Part shown: one piece after another, positions 6,208 through 11,372 of the stretch | Numbering within the stretch: position 1 is the first letter of the stretch | Layout: each line of letters starts with the position of its first letter | Origin: DATGLW01 sp035293965 | GTDB taxonomy: Bacteria > Actinomycetota > Acidimicrobiia > Acidimicrobiales > RAAP-2 | Reading direction: 5' to 3' | NCBI GenBank assembly: GCA_035293965.1 | Contig: DATGLW010000021.1 | Coordinates: 1 to 11,372 of the forward strand | Length of the DNA: 11,372 nt | The notes under the pieces: model-generated | The model's input: the letters and a program-made list of their open reading frames with translations, nothing else | Databases searched by the model: none | Told to the model about the DNA's origin: nothing | Position numbers and translations under genes: made by a program

Positions 6208-6492
6208 ATGCGAGGACTCGCCGAGACCAGCGCCGGGGGTCGTGCCGGGGTCCGGAGACGGCTCCTGCTGACCGTGGAGGAGACGGCGATCATGCTCGGG
6301 GTCGGCCGCACCACCTTGTTCCGGGCCGTCCGCCACGGGAGGGTGCCGTTCCCCGTCTACAGGATCGGCGGGTGCACCTACGTCCCCCGGGTGGCCGTGG
6401 AGCGCCTGCTCGCCGGCGAGCTGCCATCGGCTCCCCGTTGCGTTCCCGTGCCGGAGGCTCCCGCCGCCGGGGCGTCCGGTGGCGGACCCTGA
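6208..6492 (+). CDS. Excisionase-like helix-turn-helix protein
   Basis: 94 residues. The ATG at 6208 is preceded by a GAAGGGAG stretch ending 3 bases upstream. Residues 20-70 match the excisionase/HTH_17 (MerR-like) fold: LLTVEETAIMLGVGRTTLFR forms the helix-turn-helix, then AVRHGRVPFPVYRIGGCTYV gives the wing with the conserved G-R-x-P and strand, then PRVAVERLLAGE. Such small proteins bind DNA and steer a partner tyrosine recombinase toward excision, or act as regulators. The intact integrase next door makes the recombination directionality role likely. Unusually, it points toward the integrase and its last 115 bp overlap the integrase 3' end on the other strand. The Pro/Ala/Gly-rich tail after residue 72 lies in the overlap and has no domain character. 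Confidence 0.7.
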   Translation: MRGLAETSAGGRAGVRRRLLLTVEETAIMLGVGRTTLFRAVRHGRVPFPVYRIGGCTYVPRVAVERLLAGELPSAPRCVPVPEAPAAGASGGGP

Positions 6493-7667
6493 GCCTCACC
6501 GTCGAGGAGGGCGCCGATGTGGTTGGCGGCCCGCCGGTCCTCGGACGAGAGGGCGTCGGTGTAGTGGCGGGCCATGTGGACCGTCGACCAGCCCAGCCGG
6601 GCCTGCTTCTGACGCTCTGGGACCACCGTGTCGATCGAGGTGGCCTGGAAGTGCCGGAGGGAGTGGAGGTGGAGGTCGGCGGGGAGGCCCGCCGCCTTCC
6701 GGGCCTTGCTGAACGCCCGGCTGAAGGTGTCCGGGAACGGGGGGACCTCTCCCCCGGGCGCCGAGGAGAACACGAACCCGTCGTCGTCCAACGTGGTGCC
6801 GCACGCCGTGGCCAGGGTTCGCTGAGTCTCGTGGAGGGTGCGAAGGTCGTGCAGCGTGGAGGGGTCGACGGCCAGGCGCCGGATGCTGGCCCGGGTCTTG
6901 GGAGCTTTGACCACCGCCCCGCCGTGGGCCGACACGACGGCCTCGTCGACGGTCAGCGTGGCGCCCTCCCAGTCGACGTCCGACCACCGCAGGGCACAGG
7001 CCTCGCCCCGCCGCATGCCCGTGGCCGCCAGGACCCGAAGGGCCACGGCGTAGCGCAGGTCCTGGCCGGCGGTGGCAGCGATGACGGCCCGCACCTCCTC
7101 GACGGTGGGCGCCCGCACGGGTCCCGGACGGTCGTCCAGTCCCCAGGACGGCAGCTCGGTGTCGGTGACCGGGTTGTGGAGCTGGTTCCCGCTCCACTTG
7201 CGGGCCAGGCGGCAGGCCCGGTGGAGGACCGAGCGGACGTAGCGCACGGTCTCACGCCCGGCGCCCTTGGCCTTCAGACGGCGGAAGTACTGCTCGACGT
7301 CGTAGGGGCTGAGCGAGGCGATCCGGCGGGTCCCGATGGCGTCGGCGATGTGGACCTTCCAGATGTTCTCGTACCGCCGGGCGGTCACCGGCGAGAGGTC
7401 GTCCCATCCGTTGGCCTCCCACCCGGCGATGGCGTCGTTGACGGTCGTCGTCGGGCCCCACGTCCGGCTGGCCTCGTCGGGGACCACCTCGGGCCGTTCG
7501 TCCTGGGCCAGGACCAGGCGGGCCAGCTCCTTCTCGGCCGCTCGCTTGGACCCCCGGAACAGGCGGCTGCGGTGGCGCACGCGTCCTCGAGCGTCCCGGC
7601 CCAGGAACACCCGGAGCTCCCAGACGTCGGGGCCGCGGTCCCCTCGCCGGCGCAGGCTGCCCGCCAC
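6378..7667 (-). CDS. Tyrosine-type site-specific integrase
   Basis: 429 residues from a GTG at 7667 with GAAGGGAG about 8 bases upstream. An AP2-like arm-binding domain is at about 13-55, a SAM-like core-binding domain at about 74-158, and the catalytic domain from about 186. Active-site residues are all present: R219 (ATGMRRGE), K257 (KAPKTRASIR), H335 and R338 (HLHSLRH), Trp360 in the third-box position (RLGWSTVHM; Trp is an accepted variant, as in Cre), and the nucleophile Y369 (RHYTD). The tail after about 392 is low-complexity and antisense to the excisionase gene. Integrases of this class insert mobile elements into tRNA genes. Its start faces the 3' end of tRNA-Thr 127 bp away, the usual geometry for a tRNA-targeted island or phage. 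It appears intact and potentially active. Confidence 0.9.
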   Translation of the reverse strand: MAGSLRRRGDRGPDVWELRVFLGRDARGRVRHRSRLFRGSKRAAEKELARLVLAQDERPEVVPDEASRTWGPTTTVNDAIAGWEANGWDDLSPVTARRYENIWKVHIADAIGTRRIASLSPYDVEQYFRRLKAKGAGRETVRYVRSVLHRACRLARKWSGNQLHNPVTDTELPSWGLDDRPGPVRAPTVEEVRAVIAATAGQDLRYAVALRVLAATGMRRGEACALRWSDVDWEGATLTVDEAVVSAHGGAVVKAPKTRASIRRLAVDPSTLHDLRTLHETQRTLATACGTTLDDDGFVFSSAPGGEVPPFPDTFSRAFSKARKAAGLPADLHLHSLRHFQATSIDTVVPERQKQARLGWSTVHMARHYTDALSSEDRRAANHIGALLDGEAQGPPPDAPAAGASGTGTQRGADGSSPASRRSTATRGT

Positions 7668-7702
7668 CGGCCCGGCTCCCTTCTCCGCCTTGGCGGGTCA
7701 GC

Positions 7703-7738
7703 GTGTCCCAACACCTGTTGGGACAACTGTTGGGACAC
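7703..7738. promoter_or_regulatory. Three 10-bp repeats upstream of int (putative integrase arm sites or operator)
   Basis: TGTCCCAACA at 7704-7713 is followed by its reverse complement TGTTGGGACA at 7716-7725 and again at 7728-7737. The copies are spaced by two bases each (CC and AC). The outer pair extends to a 12-bp perfect inverted repeat (7702-7713 / 7728-7739). The cluster lies 35 bp upstream of the int start codon and about 55 bp from the tRNA 3' end, where integrase arm-type sites and the int promoter normally sit. Repeats are seen directly, binding is inferred. Confidence 0.55.
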
Positions 7739-7793
7739 GAGGGTAGCGGCTTGGGGCCCAGGAAGTCAATGGCCGTGTGAGCTGGTCAATTTC

Positions 7794-7838
7794 TGGAGCC
7801 TGGGAGGGGACTCGAACCCCTGACCTGCGCATTACGAG
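7794..7838. other. Putative attachment site (att) overlapping the tRNA-Thr 3' half
   Basis: The tRNA 3' end with CCA, T-arm and part of the anticodon stem faces the integrase, the standard place where tRNA-targeting integrases recombine, keeping the tRNA intact. The exact crossover cannot be fixed because no second copy of this sequence is present in the window. The boundaries given are nominal. Confidence 0.35.
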
Positions 7839-7869
7839 TGCGCTGCTCTACCGGCTGAGCTACCCAGGC
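7794..7869 (-). tRNA. tRNA-Thr (anticodon CGT), with encoded CCA
   Basis: A complete cloverleaf reads on the minus strand: acceptor GCCTGGG / CCCAGGC (7 bp), D arm GCTC/GAGC, anticodon stem GCGCA / TGCGC with loop CTCGTAA, giving anticodon CGT (plus-strand 7834-7836) for ACG codons. The T arm is AGGGG-TTCGAGT-CCCCT. The discriminator is T (7797) and the CCA end is encoded at 7794-7796. It lies just downstream of holB on the same strand, a neighbourhood often seen in actinobacteria. It is the likely integration target of the adjacent integrase. Confidence 0.95.
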
Positions 7870-7948
7870 GACGGACCCGACAGGCTACCGGACCGGTCCG
7901 AGGCCAGGCGCCGGGTCATCCGTCGGTGGCCGGGGCGCAACCGCTCGA

Positions 7949-9058
7949 TCACGTTCCTACAGCGCCGAGGCGCACCAACAGCGACTCGAGCAGCAGCAGC
8001 TCGTTGGGATTGTGGTGAAGGGCTGCGGCGGCAGCCGAGATGTGCGCCACCGCCGTCTCGAACCGCTGCGCCTCCACCGGGTCTGGCGTGGCGCGGCTGC
8101 CGACCACGTCGGCGAGGCGGTCCCGGTATGCACGTGCCAAGACGCCAAGTCCGTGGCGCAGCTCGTCGACCCGGTAGCGCCGCTCCTCCCGATGCTGGCG
8201 GTCGACGATTTGCTTGCGTCCGGCCACCCCACGCTCGCCGAGCTCCTTCGCCTCCTCGGCGAGCGCCTCGAGCTGGGCCCGGTGCGCGTCGCGGAGAGGG
8301 ACCAGGGCCTGCTCCGTGGCGTCGAGCAGGCTCCGAGCAAGCTCACCGGCAATGCTCCCGCTGCCGTCGAGACGCGACGGAACGGAGCGCCACAGCTCGA
8401 CGCGGCCCAGGTAGCTCTCATCGGCCGCCAGCAGCTTCGCCCGATCGAGGTCGCCCCCGCATCCTTCTGCCACGAGCACCGCTCGGTCGTGGTCGACACC
8501 TCGGCCGACCAGCCACTCGACCACCGTGCGGAGGGCAACCGGCGGGAACCGCACCTCCACGCAGCGGCTGGCCACCGTCGCCAGCTCCGGGGGGACGTCC
8601 TCGGCAAGGAGCACGAACACGGTGGCTGGTGGGGGCTCCTCGACCGTCTTGAGCAACGCCGGCACGGACCGGGCAGCAAGGTGCACGTCCGCGACCACGA
8701 GCACCTGGCGGCTCGCCTCGAGAGGGCGGCGCTGGGCCAGGAGCACGAGCCGGCGGGCCTCGTCGATCCCGAGGAACGGCCCGCTTCGTTCCACGAGCAC
8801 CACGTCGGGATGCGAGCCGGTCGCGACGCGCCGGCACTCGGCGCAGGCTCCGCATCCGCCCGCTCGGCACAGCAGGGCGGCCGCGAACGCCTGGGCCGCC
8901 GCCCGCGTGGACGAGCCCGAGCCACGGAAGAGGTAGGCGTGGACCGGGTGCCGCGCCGCAGCAACCAGCGCCGCCACTGCGGTCGGCTGGCCGACGATCT
9001 CGGCGAAGACGGGGGGCGTCCCGACGATGCCGGTGCCCGCCGTGTCCTGCCCGGTCAT
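7949..9058 (-). CDS. holB: DNA polymerase III delta' subunit (clamp loader)
   Basis: 369 residues from the ATG at 9058, no strong Shine-Dalgarno. Delta' is the stator of the clamp loader, which opens the beta sliding clamp. The order of motifs fits: VFAEIVGQPTAVAALVAAAR, a P-loop position FRGSGSSTRAAA (residues 44-55) that has lost the Walker A lysine, as in many non-ATP-binding delta' proteins, a four-cysteine zinc module (C64, C69, C72, C75), ALLKTVEEPPPATVFVLLAE (134-153), and the SRC motif at 164-166 that supplies an arginine finger in trans. The C-terminal collar domain follows. The open frame extends upstream to 9280 but overlaps tmk there; in-frame GTGs at 9073 and near 9144 are weaker start options. 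It sits 70 bp downstream of tmk and probably belongs to the topA-tmk-holB transcription unit. Confidence 0.9.
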   Translation of the reverse strand: MTGQDTAGTGIVGTPPVFAEIVGQPTAVAALVAAARHPVHAYLFRGSGSSTRAAAQAFAAALLCRAGGCGACAECRRVATGSHPDVVLVERSGPFLGIDEARRLVLLAQRRPLEASRQVLVVADVHLAARSVPALLKTVEEPPPATVFVLLAEDVPPELATVASRCVEVRFPPVALRTVVEWLVGRGVDHDRAVLVAEGCGGDLDRAKLLAADESYLGRVELWRSVPSRLDGSGSIAGELARSLLDATEQALVPLRDAHRAQLEALAEEAKELGERGVAGRKQIVDRQHREERRYRVDELRHGLGVLARAYRDRLADVVGSRATPDPVEAQRFETAVAHISAAAAALHHNPNELLLLESLLVRLGAVGT

Positions 9059-9128
9059 CGGTGGAGACGCTGGCACGTCGATCGCCTGAGGCTCCCGCCC
9101 ATCGATTCGCGCGCCCTCGTACCGAGGC

Positions 9129-9809
9129 TCATACCGGTTCACCGGCAGGCCGATCACCGGCTGAGCGGGGCCAGCCAACCCGGTCCTGCACCGCCCGGCG
9201 CACGGCGCCGGCGACTGCTTCGACGCTCCCGCTGCCATCGACCAGCACCCACCCAACGGGGTCGGCAGCCGCCTGGGCATGGAAGCCGTCGCGCACCCGC
9301 TCGAAGAAGGAGCCCTCGAGCCGCTCGAGGCGATCGGGGGCCTGATGGGCGATGCGGCTTCGGGCCACCTCCGGGCTGACCTCTATCAGGACCGTCAGGT
9401 CTGGAACCAGCCCACCGGTCGCCCATTCGGTGAGGTGGCGGAGGAAGGCCACGTCGAGCCCCCGACCCCACCCCTGGTAGGCGAGGGTCGAACCGGCGTA
9501 GCGGTCGCTGACCACCCACTGGCCCCTGCGGAGCGCCGGCTCGATCACCTCCGCCACGTGCTGGGCGCGGTCGGCACTCAGAAGGAGCGCTTCAGCCGGC
9601 GGCACCGGGGGGCGCCTGGTGGTGTCGAGCAGGAGCTGGCGCAGCGCCACGCCGAGCTCGGTGGCACCCGGTTCGAAGGTGAGAAGCCCTCCGAGAGCTG
9701 CTGCGAGCAGCCGAGCCTGGGTCGACTTCCCGCAACCATCAAGACCCTCCAGGGCCACGAGTCGGCCCCGCTCGCGCCCACCGACGCCAGGGCCGCGTGC
9801 CGGGCTCAC
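9129..9809 (-). CDS. tmk: Thymidylate kinase (dTMP kinase)
   Basis: 226 residues from the GTG at 9809, 52 bp after the topA stop; the ribosome site is weak. It phosphorylates dTMP to dTDP for dTTP synthesis in the cytoplasm. Motifs in order: P-loop GLDGCGKST (22-30), FEPGATELG (45-53) in the position of the E-P-G-G-T substrate loop, SDRYAGSTLAYQG (101-113) with the conserved D-R-Y and S-T-x-A-Y-Q-G dTMP-binding segment, PDLTVLIEVSPEVARSR (136-152), and the lid APDRLE with ARSR upstream (148-162). Length is normal for the family. The open frame continues upstream to 10193, but that stretch is antisense-phase shadow of the topA tail. Neighbours topA and holB on the same strand support the assignment and suggest co-transcription. 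Confidence 0.93.
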   Translation of the reverse strand: MSPARGPGVGGRERGRLVALEGLDGCGKSTQARLLAAALGGLLTFEPGATELGVALRQLLLDTTRRPPVPPAEALLLSADRAQHVAEVIEPALRRGQWVVSDRYAGSTLAYQGWGRGLDVAFLRHLTEWATGGLVPDLTVLIEVSPEVARSRIAHQAPDRLERLEGSFFERVRDGFHAQAAADPVGWVLVDGSGSVEAVAGAVRRAVQDRVGWPRSAGDRPAGEPV

Positions 9810-9861
9810 CTGGGTCCCACCGGACCACGCACCGATCGGAACGGGGGACCCGCCCAACCCG

Positions 9862-11372
9862 TCAACCCGAGGGGTCAGCACCGCCGCTGCCGCTGGCTCC
9901 CCCCGGAGCCCTTCTGGACGCCGCAGCCCGCGTTGGCGCCTTGGCCGCCTTGGCCGCCCTGGTCGCCTTCGCCGCCTTCGAAGCCCTGGGCGCGCTCCCT
10001 GCCTGGATCGCCCTGGTCGCCTTCGCCGCCTTCGAAGCCCTGGTCGCCTTCGCCCCTTTCGCCGCACTGGTCGCCTTGGCCGGCTTCGGGGCCTTCGATG
10101 CTCTCGCCGCCTTCGGGGTCTTCGACGCCCTGGGCGCCCTCCCCCTGCGCGCGGGGCCGGCGGATCTGCGGTCCGCCAGGAGCTCGGCGGCACGCTCCGC
10201 GGTCAGGGTCTCGACGAGGTCGCCAGCCCGGAGCGAGGCGTTGGTGGTGCCGTCGGTGACGTAGGGACCGAAGCGACCCTCGCGCAGCACCATCGGGAGC
10301 CCGGTGTCGGGGTCGGGACCGAGCTCCCGCAACGGGCCCTTGGCCGTGCGCCCCCGCCTGGTCTTCGGCTGCTCGAACAGCGCCCTCGCGGCACCGAGGT
10401 CGATGGTGAGCAGCTCCTCCTCGCTGGCCAGGCTCCGCGTGTCCGACCCCCGCTTGACATAGGGGCCGTACCGGCCGTTGTAGGCGACGACCTCCTCGCC
10501 CGTGCCAGGATCGACACCGAGGCTGCGCGGGATCTGCAGGAGCTCGAGCGCCTGCTCCAGCGTGACCGTCGACGGCGACATCGACGCGAAGAGCGACGAG
10601 GTGCGCGGCTTGGGGTCGGCATCGGTCACCTCACCCAGCTGGACGTAGGGACCGTACCGGCCAGCCCGCACGTACACGGGCAGGCCCGTTGCAGGGTCGG
10701 TGCCGAGGCACCGGTCACCCGAGGGAGTGGCCAGCAGCTCGAGTGCCCGCTCGACGGTGAGCTCGTCGGGGCACAGGCCCTCGGGGACCGAGACCCGGTC
10801 CTCACCACGTTGCAGGTAGGGACCGTAGCGGCCGACCCGGACCACGATCTCTCGTCCCTGGTCGTCGGTGCCGATCGGGATGGAGTTGATCTCGCGGGCG
10901 TCGATCTCCCCCAGGTGCAGGGCGACAGCCTGCTTCAGGCCCAGCCGGCCGGTGTCACCGACCGAGCCCCGCCCGTCGGCTGCCGAACCGTTGCCGGCCG
11001 TTGAACGGCCATTGCCCCGGCGGGCTTCCCCTCCCGGCTCCGCACCGAAGTAGAAGCGGGTCAGCCACGGCAGGGCCTCCTCACGGCCGTTTGCGATCTC
11101 GTCCAGGTCGTCTTCCATCGCCGCCGTGAAGCCGTAGTCGACCAGGTCGCCGAAGTACCGCTCGAGCAGGCCCACCACGGCGAAAGCCGTGAAGCTCGGC
11201 ACGAGCGCGGTCCCCTTCTTCCAGACGTAGCCCCGGTCGAGGATGGTGCCGATGACGCTGGCGTACGTCGACGGGCGGCCGACCCCGAGCTCCTCCATGG
11301 CCTTCACGAGGGAGGCTTCCGTGTAGCGGGCAGGCGGCTGGGTCGTGTGCGGGCCGGGCTCGAGGGACACGG
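9862..11372 (-). CDS. topA: DNA topoisomerase I, C-terminal part (gene continues past the right edge)
   Basis: About 502 codons, open to the window end, so the Toprim domain and catalytic Tyr lie outside. The visible part starts within the core (ARYTEASLVKAMEELGVGRP, then STYASVIGTILDRGYVWKKG, then the MEDDLDEIANG region). A Gly/Ser/Asn-rich linker follows (about 111-143). Four C-terminal topoisomerase repeats are each marked by GR(Y/F)GPY, at about 180, 237, 299 and 365. The last ~95 residues are an Ala/Lys/Arg/Ser-rich basic tail. Topoisomerase I relaxes negative supercoils. Actinobacterial TopA proteins are known for such lysine-rich tails, which bind DNA and raise processivity. The first in-frame GTG at 11370 is only an internal codon, not the start. 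It is upstream of tmk and holB in the same direction. Confidence 0.93.
   Translation of the reverse strand, partial: VSLEPGPHTTQPPARYTEASLVKAMEELGVGRPSTYASVIGTILDRGYVWKKGTALVPSFTAFAVVGLLERYFGDLVDYGFTAAMEDDLDEIANGREEALPWLTRFYFGAEPGGEARRGNGRSTAGNGSAADGRGSVGDTGRLGLKQAVALHLGEIDAREINSIPIGTDDQGREIVVRVGRYGPYLQRGEDRVSVPEGLCPDELTVERALELLATPSGDRCLGTDPATGLPVYVRAGRYGPYVQLGEVTDADPKPRTSSLFASMSPSTVTLEQALELLQIPRSLGVDPGTGEEVVAYNGRYGPYVKRGSDTRSLASEEELLTIDLGAARALFEQPKTRRGRTAKGPLRELGPDPDTGLPMVLREGRFGPYVTDGTTNASLRAGDLVETLTAERAAELLADRRSAGPARRGRAPRASKTPKAARASKAPKPAKATSAAKGAKATRASKAAKATRAIQAGSAPRASKAAKATRAAKAAKAPTRAAASRRAPGGASGSGGADPSG
9955..10043. repeat. Exact 35-bp direct repeat within the topA tail coding sequence
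   Basis: Bases 9955-9989 and 10009-10043 are identical, with starts 54 bp (18 codons) apart. Both encode RASKAAKATRA in the basic tail on the minus strand. Identity at synonymous positions shows recent duplication, probably by slippage or recombination; shorter related units flank it. Confidence 0.75.

Noticed and set aside
5635..6336. Minus-strand 233-codon and plus-strand 134-codon open frames in the gene-free region
   Set aside because: No ribosome binding site, domain or credible composition; they run through the hairpins and into antisense of the excisionase gene.
1..7793. Second att copy of the tRNA-Thr 3' end
   Set aside because: I looked for the T-arm and acceptor sequence elsewhere and found none; the similar GTCGAACCCGGGAG near 5178 is inside a lipoprotein gene and matches only by short GC-rich overlap.
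6372..7823. A 483-codon plus-strand open frame
   Set aside because: It is antisense to the integrase, with Gly/Arg/Val/Pro-rich composition typical of GC-rich shadows.
7889..7900. CGGACCGGTCCG palindrome downstream of holB
   Set aside because: Short GC palindrome expected by chance at this composition; no repeat elsewhere and no clear role.
8012..9379. A 455-codon plus-strand open frame
   Set aside because: Antisense to holB and tmk, both of which have clear motifs.
9619..11004. A 461-codon plus-strand open frame
   Set aside because: Antisense to topA, with Arg/Pro/Gly-rich shadow composition.
1..11372. CRISPR array, rRNA genes or complete insertion sequence
   Set aside because: No regularly spaced repeat-spacer pattern, rRNA sequence or transposase frame was seen.

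Overview
The window is very GC-rich DNA from a high-GC Gram-positive bacterium, most likely an actinobacterium. Acidimicrobiia-like is my guess, not something the sequence proves. The evidence is GC-loaded third codon positions, actinobacterial-style integrase remnants, a topoisomerase I with an Ala/Lys-rich basic tail, and the housekeeping order topA, tmk, holB, tRNA-Thr.

Right part (7794 to 11372), conserved chromosome, all on the minus strand: the 3' two thirds or so of topA (it runs off the right edge), tmk (thymidylate kinase), holB (DNA polymerase III delta' subunit) and a tRNA-Thr(CGT) gene with an encoded CCA. These genes serve DNA topology, dTTP supply and the clamp loader.

Middle (about 5500 to 7794), an integration module anchored on the 3' side of the tRNA: an intact tyrosine integrase on the minus strand and an excisionase-like helix-turn-helix gene on the plus strand. 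The two are convergent and overlap tail to tail by 115 bp. A compact set of three 10-bp repeats (one inverted, two direct) lies between the integrase and the tRNA. Three TTGACC repeats at 10-bp and 20-bp steps lie upstream of the excisionase. A GC-rich double hairpin lies in the gene-free stretch 5497 to 6207. The second att copy is not visible in the window.

Left-centre (2012 to 5496), minus strand: two neighbouring lipoproteins with beta-propeller-like repeats, and an intact RibD_C/dihydrofolate-reductase-like protein.

Left end (1 to about 1970), a graveyard of broken genes: remnants of two tyrosine recombinases, a minimal nucleotidyltransferase (MntA type) whose N-terminus looks replaced, a HEPN toxin partner cut after about 31 codons with its next segment lying inverted nearby, short shuffled copies of a piece of the propeller lipoprotein gene, the N-terminal third of an ABC-transporter ATPase, and a frameshifted PadR regulator that overlapped it. 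This looks like repeated insertion, deletion and inversion at a genomic-island end. I found no complete new defence system. The most notable signals are the scrambled MNT/HEPN locus with its permuted propeller pieces, and the repeat architecture around the int/xis module.
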